A stretch of 28,261 nucleotides of DNA, from NCBI GenBank assembly GCA_002404095.1, contig DHJA01000032.1, positions 15,577 through 43,837 of the forward strand. Direction: 5' to 3'. Below are positions 12,993 to 20,802 of this stretch, piece by piece; the stretch's first letter is position 1; the number at the start of each line of letters is the position of its first letter. The notes below the pieces were generated by a model that had not been told where the DNA came from, searched no databases, and saw only the letters and a list, made by a program, of their open reading frames with translations. This DNA comes from Planctomycetaceae bacterium UBA4732 (GTDB lineage: Bacteria > Planctomycetota > Planctomycetia > Gemmatales > Gemmataceae). The position numbers and the translations under genes were made by a program.

Positions 12993-14822
12993 ATGTGCGG
13001 AATCGTCGGCTACGTCGGCCAGCGCGAGGCGGCGCCGGTCCTCGTCGAGGGCCTGCGTCGGTTGGAATATCGCGGTTACGACAGCGCGGGCGTGGCGACC
13101 GTCACCGGCTCGCGCCTGCACCTCCACAAGCGGGCCGGCCGCATCGCCCGCCTGGCGGCGCACCTGGAAGATCATCCCGCCCCCGGAACCACAGGCATCG
13201 GCCATACCCGCTGGGCCACGCACGGCCCCGCCACCGACCGCAACGCCCACCCCCACCTCGGCGGCGACGGCGTTGTAGCCGTCGTTCACAACGGCGTTAT
13301 CGAGAACTATGCCGCTCTGAAAAGGCAGTTAATAGAAGATGGTTTCGTCTTCCAAAGCGACACCGACACCGAAGTCATCGCCCACCTAATCGCCCGTCAC
13401 CTGAACGGCGAGGGGCTGATCGGGGCGGTGTCCGAGGTACTGCCGCTACTCAAGGGCACTTACGGTTTGGCCGCCGTGAGTCGGCTGGAGCCGGGCCTCA
13501 TCGTCGGCGCGCGGCTGGGCAGCCCGTTGGTTCTCGGCTTCGGCGAGGGCGAATGTTTTTTGGCCAGCGACCCTAGCGCTTTGGCCGGCTTCGCCCGGAA
13601 AGTCGTCTACCTCCAAGACCATCAGGTGTGTGAGTTGACGGCGACCGACTGGCGCGTCTCTGACCGCAGCCGCGCCATGGTGCCCGCTTCCGTCCACGAC
13701 CTGGACTTGGCCGTCGAGGAATACGATACGGGCGGCTTCGAGCATTTCATGCTCAAGGAGATTCACGAACAACCCGAAGCCCTCGAAAACGCCCTGCGCG
13801 GCCGCTTGGAAGAGAGCGACGGCACGGCTCATTTCGGCGGCCTTAATCTTGACGTGCAGCGGCTGCGGCAGGCGGATCGCATCGTCATGACGGCGTGCGG
13901 CACCAGCTATCACGCCGCTCTCGTGGGCGAATATCTATTCGAGGAATTCGCGCGGATGCCGGTGGAGGTGGAGTACGCATCCGAGTTCCGCTACCGCAAT
14001 CCGCCGTTGGACCGCAACACCATAGTCGTGGCGCTGACGCAATCGGGCGAAACGGCCGACACGCTTGCGGCCGTGCGCGAGTCGAAGCGTAAAGGACATC
14101 CGACATTGGCGCTATGCAATGTCGTCGGCAGCAGCATCGCGCGCGAAGCCGACGGCGGCGTCTACCTTCACGCCGGCCCCGAGATCGGCGTGGCCAGCAC
14201 CAAGGCGTTTATGAATCAGGTGGCGGTCCTGGCGATGCTGGCCCTCTACTTCGGCCGGATGCGTCATCTTTCCAGCATTCACGGATCGCAGATGGTGCGT
14301 GAACTGCAAACCGTGCCGGACCTCCTGCGCAAGACGCTCGCCTGCGAGGCGGCGGTGAAGGAGATCGCCGCCAAGTATCAGCACGCCAGCACCGTGCTCT
14401 ACCTCGGGCGGCAGTACCTTTTTCCAATCGCATTGGAAGGCGCATTAAAGCTAAAAGAGATCAGTTATATCCACGCCGAGGGTTATCCCGCGGCGGAGAT
14501 GAAACACGGGCCGATCGCGCTGGTGGACGAGGAGACGCCGACGGTGTTCCTGGCGCCGCGCGGCCCGGTCTTCGACAAAGTGTTGAGCAACCTGGAGGAG
14601 ATCAAGGCGCGGCGCGGCCCGGTGATCGCGGTGGTCACGGAAGGCGACGAAGAGACGGCCGCGCGCGCGGACGACGCGATATTCATCCCGGAGGCGCCGG
14701 AATACCTTCAGCCGCTGCTGGCGGTCGTGCCCTTACAGCTGTTGGCGTATCACATGGCTGTGCTGCGCGGCTGCGACGTGGACAAGCCGCGCAACCTCGC
14801 CAAGAGCGTGACGGTCGAATAG
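12993..14822 (+). CDS. glmS: Glutamine--fructose-6-phosphate aminotransferase (isomerizing)
   Basis: GlmS makes glucosamine-6-phosphate from fructose-6-phosphate and glutamine, the first step to UDP-GlcNAc. The start at 12993 places Cys at position 2 (MCGIVGYVGQREAAPVLVEG), the N-terminal nucleophile after Met removal, and gives 609 residues, the usual length. The glutaminase domain shows GYDSAGVA, HTRWATHGPATDRNAHPH and HNGVIENY. Two SIS sugar-binding domains follow (MTACGTSYHAALVGEYLFEE, TQSGETADTLAAVRESKRKG, EGALKLKEISYIHAEGYPAA), ending NLAKSVTVE as expected. AAGGAG lies about 11 bases upstream. The longer frame from 12954 would bury the catalytic Cys and is rejected. No glmS ribozyme is evident in the short leader. 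The next gene is a GlmU-like protein in the same direction. Confidence 0.97.
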   Translation: MCGIVGYVGQREAAPVLVEGLRRLEYRGYDSAGVATVTGSRLHLHKRAGRIARLAAHLEDHPAPGTTGIGHTRWATHGPATDRNAHPHLGGDGVVAVVHNGVIENYAALKRQLIEDGFVFQSDTDTEVIAHLIARHLNGEGLIGAVSEVLPLLKGTYGLAAVSRLEPGLIVGARLGSPLVLGFGEGECFLASDPSALAGFARKVVYLQDHQVCELTATDWRVSDRSRAMVPASVHDLDLAVEEYDTGGFEHFMLKEIHEQPEALENALRGRLEESDGTAHFGGLNLDVQRLRQADRIVMTACGTSYHAALVGEYLFEEFARMPVEVEYASEFRYRNPPLDRNTIVVALTQSGETADTLAAVRESKRKGHPTLALCNVVGSSIAREADGGVYLHAGPEIGVASTKAFMNQVAVLAMLALYFGRMRHLSSIHGSQMVRELQTVPDLLRKTLACEAAVKEIAAKYQHASTVLYLGRQYLFPIALEGALKLKEISYIHAEGYPAAEMKHGPIALVDEETPTVFLAPRGPVFDKVLSNLEEIKARRGPVIAVVTEGDEETAARADDAIFIPEAPEYLQPLLAVVPLQLLAYHMAVLRGCDVDKPRNLAKSVTVE

Positions 14823-14831
14823 CGCTCAAAA

Positions 14832-14910
14832 GGCGAGCCGGGAGCGTAAGCGACCGGAGATGACTTCAGCGACTACACGAAACTCCGGTCGCTTACGCTC
14901 CCGGCTCGCC
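14832..14910. repeat. Perfect 28-bp inverted repeat (GAGCCGGGAGCGTAAGCGACCGG family)
   Basis: Arms 14832-14859 and 14883-14910 are perfectly complementary with a 23-base loop. It fills the gap between glmS and the GlmU-like gene and leaves only six bases before a ribosome binding site. Its arms resemble those at 26827-26907 (GAGCCGGG, GCGTAAGCG shared). It could act as a transcript hairpin between the genes. Confidence 0.9.
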
Positions 14911-14927
14911 TGGTTATGGAGACGACA

Positions 14928-16202
14928 ATGCGTATCTGCGTGTATGAAGACGCCGAATGTTCCGGACTGGAACCGCTGACCCTGACACGGCCGGCGTTCG
15001 ATTTACGCTGCGGGGCGTCGTCACTTCTGGAGCGTCAGGTCCGGCGCTTCGCCGCAAGCGAAGTCGGCGTTTTGGTGCGGCCGATGCTGGCCGATTTGTG
15101 CCGAATCGCGCATCCAGAGATCACTGTCAACGACGACGCCTGGCTGCAGCGCGGGCCGACGGTCCTCGTCAACGCCCGCTGGCTGTGCGGGGCGAAGTTG
15201 ATGCTTACAGACGGTCCCGAAGTCGGCGTGGTGGACGACCACATCGCCTACGTCGTTCCTCCGGCCGGCGAAACCGTTGACGCCCACCTGGAATCGCTGT
15301 CTTGGCGACTGACCGAATGGAAGCAGACGCTGCCGCGACGCTCGGCAGGCGGTTCGCTGATCGCCTACCCGTGGGATCTCGTCGAGCGCAATGGCGACGC
15401 GCTTGGCCAGGACTATTCGGACTGGAATATAGGACGCGAACGGGCGCCATTGCCCGCCGGCGCGACCATCGTTGGCCCTGCCGAGCAGGTGTTGATTGAC
15501 CTGGCCGCCCGCGTCGAACCCCTGGTAGTGCTGGACGCGACGAAGGGGCCGGTGTTGATCGACCGCGGCGCAGTGGTGCAGGCGTTCAGTCGGCTGGAAG
15601 GGCCGTGTTACGTCGGCGCCGATAGCCACATTCTGGGAGCGAAATTGCGCGGCGGCAGCATCGGGCCGCAGTGCCGCGTCGGCGGCGAAGTCGAGGCCAG
15701 CATCCTGCACGGTCACGCCAATAAGGCCCACGACGGCTTTCTCGGCCATTCCTATGTCGGCGAATGGGTCAACCTCGCCGCGGGTACGCAGGTAAGCGAT
15801 TTACGAGCCGACTACGGCACAGTCGGCTTCCGGGTCGGCGGTCGGACCATCGACAGCGGCTTGATGAAAGCCGGCGCGTACTTCGGCGACCATACCAAAA
15901 CGAGCATCAACGCCCTCATCAATACCGGCACAGTGTCCGGGCCGTTCAGTCAGTTCCTGGCCAACGGCGGGTTGTTGCCGCGCGTCGTGCCGGCGTTCTG
16001 CCGCGTAGCTCACGGCCGGTTGCAGGAACGCAGCGACCTGCGCGAGATGTTCGACACGGCGGCCGTGATGATGGGCCGACGACGACGCGAATGGACGCCG
16101 GAACACGCCGAGTTGTTCCTGGCCCTCTATGAGCAGACGGAAGCTAGTCGGCGGCAGACGATCCGCGAGGCGGACCAGCGACGGCTGCGGCGCGTGGTGT
16201 GA
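14928..16202 (+). CDS. GlmU-like sugar nucleotidyltransferase / acetyltransferase (TIGR03991-type)
   Basis: The 424-residue protein fits the alternative GlmU family: an N-terminal nucleotidyltransferase-like domain (MRICVYEDAECSGLEPLTLT, RPAFDLRCGASSLLERQ) and a C-terminal left-handed beta-helix of hexapeptide repeats (VLIDRGAVVQAFSRLEGP, HILGAKLRGGSIGPQCRVGG, LGHSYVGEWVNLAAGT), with DYGTVGFRVGG and FGDHTKTSINALINTG. Such proteins are proposed to convert glucosamine-1-phosphate to UDP-GlcNAc. Position next to glmS supports this role. GGAG seven bases before the ATG at 14928 favours it over the ATG at 14916. Classical GlmU motifs (LAAGxGTRM) are absent, which is normal for this family. Confidence 0.85.
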   Translation: MRICVYEDAECSGLEPLTLTRPAFDLRCGASSLLERQVRRFAASEVGVLVRPMLADLCRIAHPEITVNDDAWLQRGPTVLVNARWLCGAKLMLTDGPEVGVVDDHIAYVVPPAGETVDAHLESLSWRLTEWKQTLPRRSAGGSLIAYPWDLVERNGDALGQDYSDWNIGRERAPLPAGATIVGPAEQVLIDLAARVEPLVVLDATKGPVLIDRGAVVQAFSRLEGPCYVGADSHILGAKLRGGSIGPQCRVGGEVEASILHGHANKAHDGFLGHSYVGEWVNLAAGTQVSDLRADYGTVGFRVGGRTIDSGLMKAGAYFGDHTKTSINALINTGTVSGPFSQFLANGGLLPRVVPAFCRVAHGRLQERSDLREMFDTAAVMMGRRRREWTPEHAELFLALYEQTEASRRQTIREADQRRLRRVV

Positions 16203-16208
16203 GAAACC

Positions 16209-16271
16209 GTTTAGCCGCGACCCGAAGGGGAGCGCGAAGCCAACGCGCTCCCCTTCGGGTCGCGGCTAAAC
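16209..16271. repeat. Perfect 28-bp inverted repeat (AGCCGCGACCCGAAGGGGAGCG family)
   Basis: Arms 16209-16236 and 16244-16271 are perfectly complementary with a seven-base loop. It lies between the GlmU-like stop and the hpnC start. One arm recurs alone at 19054-19081, and a variant hairpin lies at 28070-28093. In RNA it would form a very stable hairpin and may separate transcription of the two genes, although no T-run follows. Confidence 0.9.
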
Positions 16272-16292
16272 GAAACCGATACAATTCCGTCC

Positions 16293-17219
16293 ATGGACGC
16301 CGCATTCCTCGCAGAGCTAGACCGCCTTGGTCCCGGACGGCCGTATGCGCCGTTCGACCTCGCCCGCGCGCAAGCCTATTGCCGTCGGGTGACGCTCGGC
16401 CACTACGAGAATTTCTCCGTCGCATCCCTGCTCCTGCCGCGGCGGCTTCTGCGATATTTTCACGCCGTTTACGCTTATTGCCGCTGGGCCGACGACCTCG
16501 CCGACGAAGCCGGCGGGGGTGAGCGCGCCCTCGACCTACTCGCCTGGTGGCGCGGTGAACTCCTCGCCTGCTACAGCGGCCGGCCCACGCACCCCGTCCT
16601 GATCGCACTGCAACCGACCATCCGGCGCTTCGACATTCCGCCTGAACCGTTTCTTGACCTTCTCACCGCTTTCGAGCAAGACCAGCGCGTTACGCGCTAT
16701 CAGACGTTCGATCAACTCGTGGACTACTGCCGTTGTTCCGCCAATCCCGTTGGGCGATTAGTGCTATATCTTGGGGAGGCTTTCGACGCGGAGCGGGCGG
16801 CGTTATCCGATTCCATCTGCACCGCGTTGCAGCTCGCCAATTTCTGGCAGGATGTGGACCGCGACTTCAACATCGGCCGCGTCTATTTGCCGGAAGAAGA
16901 CCGTCGCCGTTTCGGGTACAGCGACGACGACCTGGAGGCCCGCCGCTTCACGCCGGCGTTCGCGGAACTGATGCGCTTCGAGGTGGACCGTACCCGCGCC
17001 CTCTTCTTGCGCGGCCGACCGTTGATCGAACTCATGCCGCCGGACCTGCGAATCGACGTGGATCTGTTTGTCCGCGGCGGCCTGGCGGTGCTGTGCAAGA
17101 TCGAGCAGGGCGGCTACAACGTCTGGGCGCGACGGCCGGTCGTCTCCAAATGGGATAAATTAACTCTGCTGGCCGGCGCCTTATGGAAACGCCTCGGCGC
17201 GGCCGTGAGCTTGCGGTAA
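16293..17219 (+). CDS. hpnC: Squalene synthase-like HpnC (hydroxysqualene synthase)
   Basis: HpnC belongs to the three-enzyme bacterial squalene route, turning presqualene diphosphate made by HpnD into hydroxysqualene, which HpnE then reduces. The trans-prenyltransferase aspartate motifs are YAYCRWADDLADE (67-72) and ANFWQDVDRDFNIGRVYLPE (186-192). HYENFSVAS near the start and YCRCSANPVGRLVL are HpnC-typical. Length 308 residues is normal. It starts 11 bases before hpnD would, end to start, so the two form one unit. No clear Shine-Dalgarno sequence precedes the ATG, and a perfect hairpin lies just upstream. Products feed hopanoids or sterols in this group. Confidence 0.92.
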   Translation: MDAAFLAELDRLGPGRPYAPFDLARAQAYCRRVTLGHYENFSVASLLLPRRLLRYFHAVYAYCRWADDLADEAGGGERALDLLAWWRGELLACYSGRPTHPVLIALQPTIRRFDIPPEPFLDLLTAFEQDQRVTRYQTFDQLVDYCRCSANPVGRLVLYLGEAFDAERAALSDSICTALQLANFWQDVDRDFNIGRVYLPEEDRRRFGYSDDDLEARRFTPAFAELMRFEVDRTRALFLRGRPLIELMPPDLRIDVDLFVRGGLAVLCKIEQGGYNVWARRPVVSKWDKLTLLAGALWKRLGAAVSLR

Positions 17220-17229
17220 GGGAAGAGCC

Positions 17230-18123
17230 ATGACCATGCCGGCCGCCGTCTCGACCGCTCTGGATTCCCGGGAATTGTCGCGCTCTTATGCTTACTGCGA
17301 AGGGCTGGCGCGGCGCGAGGCCGGCAACTTCTATCACGCCTTTCGCCTACTGCCGGCCGATCAGCGACGGGCAATGTGCGCCTTGTATTCATTCATGCGC
17401 GTGGCCGACGACCTCGCCGATGGTCCGGGCTTATCCGAGGAGAAACGTCGGCCGCTGCAAGATTGGCGGCGCCAACTCGATGAAGCGTTGGAAGGCGCTT
17501 ATAGCCATCCGCTTCATCCTGCTTTCCATCACACCATCCGCCGTTTCGGCGTGCCGCCAGCTTATCTTCATGCCGTGATCGATGGCGTGGAAATGGACCT
17601 GGACGCCGCCCATTACGCCGTGTTCGCCGATCTTTATCCGTATTGTTATCGCGTGGCGTCGGCGGTGGGGCTGGCGTGCATTCACATCTGGGGCTTCTCC
17701 GGCGAGCAGGCGAAGGTTCACGCCGAGGCGGCCGGCGTGGCGTTTCAGCTGACGAACATCTTGCGCGACTTAGGCGAGGACGCCGGGCGCGGCCGCGTTT
17801 ATCTGCCGCGTGAAGACCTGGAGCGCTTCGGCTACAAAGAAGATGATTTAAGGCGCGGCGTCCGCGACGACCGTTTCCGCAACCTGATGCGTTTCGAGGT
17901 GGAGCGCGCCGCGGCGTATTACCGAGACGCCGAGCCGTTGGCGCCGCTATTGAGGCCGGCCGGGCGCGCGGTGTTCCTGACGATGTTGCGCACCTACCGC
18001 GGCCTACTCGACGCCATCGTGCGCCGCGATTACGACGTTTTCAGCAGTCGGGTGCGTCTGAGCCGGGCGCATAAGCTTTGGCTGGCCGCGCGGGCGCTGC
18101 CGTTGAGTTGGGGTTGGACGTGA
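17230..18123 (+). CDS. hpnD: Presqualene diphosphate synthase HpnD
   Basis: HpnD condenses two farnesyl diphosphates to presqualene diphosphate. Motifs seen are YCEGLARREAGNFYHAFRLL, FMRVADDLADG (Asp60-Asp64) and LTNILRDLGEDAGRGRVYLP (about 174-193), the second metal-binding region. The protein has 297 residues, as expected. GGGAAGAG precedes the ATG. It follows hpnC by 10 bases; hpnE, the third gene of the pathway, is not next to it, where the strand switches. It shares ancestry with hpnC, and the two can be told apart by their aspartate motifs and N-termini. Confidence 0.93.
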   Translation: MTMPAAVSTALDSRELSRSYAYCEGLARREAGNFYHAFRLLPADQRRAMCALYSFMRVADDLADGPGLSEEKRRPLQDWRRQLDEALEGAYSHPLHPAFHHTIRRFGVPPAYLHAVIDGVEMDLDAAHYAVFADLYPYCYRVASAVGLACIHIWGFSGEQAKVHAEAAGVAFQLTNILRDLGEDAGRGRVYLPREDLERFGYKEDDLRRGVRDDRFRNLMRFEVERAAAYYRDAEPLAPLLRPAGRAVFLTMLRTYRGLLDAIVRRDYDVFSSRVRLSRAHKLWLAARALPLSWGWT

Positions 18124-18163
18124 AGGCTTTGTGGACCTCGCTTAGGCTCGACCTCTCTACCCG

Positions 18164-19033
18164 CTATTTCACCTCCTGGTCAGACTCTTTTATAGGCGGA
18201 GCCGCCATCTTCGGCGGAGGCGGGTCAATCACCCGCGGCTTCGGCGGAACTGCCTGAGTCGGGACAAACCCCGGCTTGGGCTGTGGGGCGTTGTTGGCTT
18301 GCACCAGAATAAACGTGAGGAACCCGCCGCACGTCAGCAGAACCAGGCTTTGCAGGATCGTGCCGATGATGCCGCAGATCCAGCCGGCCTGCGTCATGCC
18401 CAGTCCCTCCTCGTCCATCTCGCCTTTCTTGATTTTGCGGAGATCGCCGCTGCCCAGCGCCCAAGCGGTAATGCCCAGCGGCAGACCGATCAGGACTCCC
18501 ACGTAGCACGCATTCAAGACCACGGATGCAATGCTGATGATGCCCAACACCAGGATCAACGCGCCGCGATGCGGTTCGCTGTCGCGCCGCGGCAGGTCGC
18601 GACGGTACCGACTACGGCCCGATTGGCGGTAGTCTTCGTCGTCATCGTCTGAATCTTCGCGCGGCTCAGACGACGGATGCGGCTCGCGAGACGGCGGCGC
18701 TTCCGGCGGCCGCGTCGGTCTTGGGGGAGCCTCGTCGTCCGTTTCCGATCGGCCGACTTCCACGGCGCCGATCAGGCCGGGCTTTCGGGGAAGCGGGTCG
18801 GATGCCGGCGCACTAACAGGATTAGCCGGATCGCCCTTGTCCAGTTCAAGCTGGAGGTTTTTCCAGAGAGGCCGCTCAGGAGTGTCCCCGGATTCCGGCG
18901 CGGCAGGCGCGGCCGGAGCTTCGGCGTGGAAGACGGTTTGGCAAGACGGACAGCGGACGCGCTGTCCCACCAGTTCGTCGGGAATGCGGAGCGGCCCGTT
19001 GCACGAGGGGCACGTGGTAATCAGAGTAGCCAT
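18164..19033 (-). CDS. MJ0042-type zinc-ribbon membrane protein with DUF4190-like domain
   Basis: The 289-residue protein begins with a zinc ribbon, TCPSCNGPLRIPDELVGQRV then RCPSCQTVFHA (Cys8, 11, 28, 31). A long Pro/Ser/Asp/Arg-rich linker follows, with acidic (EDSDDDDEDY) and arginine-rich (RSRYRRDLPRRDSE) patches. Two hydrophobic segments come next: GALILVLGIISIASVVLNAC with VGVLIGLPLGITAWALG, and GWICGIIGTILQSLVLLTCG. Between them, SGDLRKIKKGEMDEEGLGMT resembles the DUF4190 loop. The tail is Pro/Lys-rich. AGGAATTGAC precedes the ATG. It is a paralogue of the gene just upstream. Function is unknown. Confidence 0.8.
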   Translation of the reverse strand: MATLITTCPSCNGPLRIPDELVGQRVRCPSCQTVFHAEAPAAPAAPESGDTPERPLWKNLQLELDKGDPANPVSAPASDPLPRKPGLIGAVEVGRSETDDEAPPRPTRPPEAPPSREPHPSSEPREDSDDDDEDYRQSGRSRYRRDLPRRDSEPHRGALILVLGIISIASVVLNACYVGVLIGLPLGITAWALGSGDLRKIKKGEMDEEGLGMTQAGWICGIIGTILQSLVLLTCGGFLTFILVQANNAPQPKPGFVPTQAVPPKPRVIDPPPPKMAAPPIKESDQEVK

Positions 19034-19053
19034 GTCAATTCCTGTCGAGACTA

Positions 19054-19081
19054 CGCGCTCCCCTTCGGGTCGCGGCTAAAC
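19054..19081. repeat. Single arm of the AGCCGCGACCCGAAGGGGAGCG palindrome
   Basis: These 28 bases equal the right arm at 16244-16271, including the following GAA. Here there is no second arm. It fills much of the 60-base gap between the two zinc-ribbon paralogues. Confidence 0.85.
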
Positions 19082-19093
19082 GAAGCTATCTTT

Positions 19094-19765
19094 CTACGGC
19101 AAAAACCGGCTCAAAAGCATCAAACCCCAACCGGCCGTGAAGAACAAACTCAGCACGACGCCGAAAACGGCGGCGGTGCGCGCGCCTTCCGTTTGCCCGC
19201 GGCCCTGCTCCTCCATTTCGCCGGTGTGCATCTTTTGCAGATCGCCCGCGGCCATTACCCAGGTCGTTATGCCCAACGGCAGCGCCACGAGCAAGGGAAC
19301 GCCGAACATACAAAGCGTTAAGCCGCCGACGATCAGAGTGACGTTGCCCATACCGGATAAAAGCTGTCCACGGTGTGGCACACAATCCCGACGCACCCGA
19401 CCGGCCGGGCGACGGCGGAAGCGGTCGTAGCCCGGATCGACTTCGAGTTCGGCGCCGCAATGGCCGCAGCGCAGCGCTTCCCACGCGACGCGCCAGCCGC
19501 AGGCGGGACAACACGGCAAATCGGCGTCGCGCGGCGGCCGGTCGTCATCGGGATCGCCGGATGGCAATGGGGGAATCGGCCGCGCTGGCGGGACCGACGG
19601 CCGCTCCCGCGCCGGCAGCGGGTCCACGCGCTGCGTCTCCGCCTCGGCCGGGGCGGAGACGATAAAGCGGTGGTCGCAGGCGATGCAGCGGACGCTCTTG
19701 CCGATCACGCTCTCGGCCATCTGCACCCGGCAGCCGCACGCCGGACAAGCGATGAATTGAGGCAT
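19094..19765 (-). CDS. Double zinc-ribbon membrane protein with DUF4190-like domain
   Basis: The 223-residue protein opens with an MJ0042-like zinc ribbon (CPACGCRVQMAESVIGKSV then RCIACDHRF). A second ribbon lies near 90-115 (CCPACGWRVAWEALRCGHCG). The C-terminal half has two membrane segments around LIVGGLTLCMFGVPLLVALP and AAVFGVVLSLFFTAGWGLML. The loop between them, GDLQKMHTGEMEEQGRGQT, closely parallels GDLRKIKKGEMDEEGLGMT in the neighbouring gene, so the two are paralogues from a local duplication or an old pair. The role is unknown; the cytoplasmic ribbons suggest protein or nucleic-acid contacts at the membrane. Confidence 0.8.
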   Translation of the reverse strand: MPQFIACPACGCRVQMAESVIGKSVRCIACDHRFIVSAPAEAETQRVDPLPARERPSVPPARPIPPLPSGDPDDDRPPRDADLPCCPACGWRVAWEALRCGHCGAELEVDPGYDRFRRRPAGRVRRDCVPHRGQLLSGMGNVTLIVGGLTLCMFGVPLLVALPLGITTWVMAAGDLQKMHTGEMEEQGRGQTEGARTAAVFGVVLSLFFTAGWGLMLLSRFLP

Positions 19766-19902
19766 GGCGTCCCGTGTTGCTGTTTCCCCTTCGGCTCCGT
19801 TGGAAGTCTATAGGTTGCGCCGGCGGGCGCGTAGGGAATAGAATAAACGGCGTCGCGTAATTTAGTGGATCGCCCCTGTTGAGTTGCAGGGTTCCTGACA
19901 TC

Positions 19903-19965
19903 GTGTGCCACGGCTGTGTCAGCCGTGTTGGACTGCCCAAACACGGCTGACACAGCCGTGGCACA
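19903..19965. repeat. Perfect 27-bp inverted repeat with self-palindromic arms
   Basis: Arms 19903-19929 and 19939-19965 match perfectly around a nine-base loop. Each arm also contains its own palindrome (CACGGCTG-TGT-CAGCCGTG), so the element can fold as one long hairpin or two small ones. It lies in the 251-base gap between divergent genes (19765 and 20017), where I see no other feature apart from the GTGGGAGG ribosome binding site at 20004-20011. Confidence 0.9.
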
Positions 19966-20016
19966 CCGAACCACTCGTCAACTAGACCGTGGCGGACTAC
20001 TAGGTGGGAGGCAGCC

Positions 20017-20802
20017 GTGACGTTCAGCAAGTCGAGTCCGTCGGGCCGGCGCGTGCAGTTGCACCGTGCCCTATCGAAGTTGGGTTGGGGATCGCGCACC
20101 CAGGCGTGGGAATGGATACGCGCCGGCGAGGTTTGCGTAGACGGGCAGCCCGTGACCGACCCGCTGACGTGGGTGGACCTGGATCGCCAGCGGATCACGC
20201 GCGCCGACGAAGTCGCGCCCGTCGTCGTGCTAACGACGCTAGCTCTGCACAAACCGCGCGGCGTGGTGACGACAAGGCGCGACGAACGCGGCCGGCCTAA
20301 CGTGTACGACTTGCTGCCGCCGGGGTTGCCGTGGGTCTTCCCCGCCGGCCGCCTCGACGCCGAGTCCGAAGGTCTGCTCATCTTCACCAACGACGCCGAC
20401 CTGTCCGTCCGCCTTACGGAACCGGAACATCATACGCCCAAGACCTATCATGCGACGCTCACGGGCGATCTCACACCGGAGGCGCTCGAACAGCTGCGCG
20501 GCGGCGTGGATCTCGCCGACGGCCGGACGCGGCCGGCCCAGGTGCGCGAGCTGCGGCCTGGTATGAAGCCGTGTCGGCTGGAAATTATCTTGACCGAGGG
20601 GCGCAATCGCCAGATACGCCGCATGGCGGTGGCGGTCGGCTGTCGGGTGCGGCGACTGGTTCGCGTAGCCGTCGGCCGATACGAGTTAGGCGATCTGCCG
20701 GTAGGCGCTTGCCGATTTTTGGGTAAAGAAGACCTTTTAATGCTATTAAACGGCTGTTCCGCTCCGGATCGCGCGAAGGCAACCGGGGAAGCCGATGGCT
20801 GA
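20017..20802 (+). CDS. RsuA/RluB-family pseudouridine synthase
   Basis: This enzyme would convert a specific uridine of rRNA to pseudouridine. Residues about 12-60 form an S4 RNA-binding domain (VQLHRALSKLGWGSRTQAWE, VCVDGQPVTDPLTWV). The catalytic domain has LHKPRGVVTTRRDERGRPNV and VFPAGRLDAESEGLLIFTND with catalytic Asp in GRLDAESEG, then ITLTEGRNRQIRRM-like sequence (ILTEGRNRQIRRMAVAVGC). Length 261 residues fits. The start is GTG with GTGGGAGG upstream. Whether the target is 16S (RsuA) or 23S (RluB/E/F) cannot be told. It overlaps the next gene by eight bases, suggesting coupled translation. Confidence 0.9.
   Translation: MTFSKSSPSGRRVQLHRALSKLGWGSRTQAWEWIRAGEVCVDGQPVTDPLTWVDLDRQRITRADEVAPVVVLTTLALHKPRGVVTTRRDERGRPNVYDLLPPGLPWVFPAGRLDAESEGLLIFTNDADLSVRLTEPEHHTPKTYHATLTGDLTPEALEQLRGGVDLADGRTRPAQVRELRPGMKPCRLEIILTEGRNRQIRRMAVAVGCRVRRLVRVAVGRYELGDLPVGACRFLGKEDLLMLLNGCSAPDRAKATGEADG

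Noticed and set aside
12674..13576. 300-codon plus-strand reading frame overlapping glmS
   Set aside because: Most of it is another frame of glmS, very rich in Arg and Pro; the part before glmS covers the HNH remnant on the other strand.
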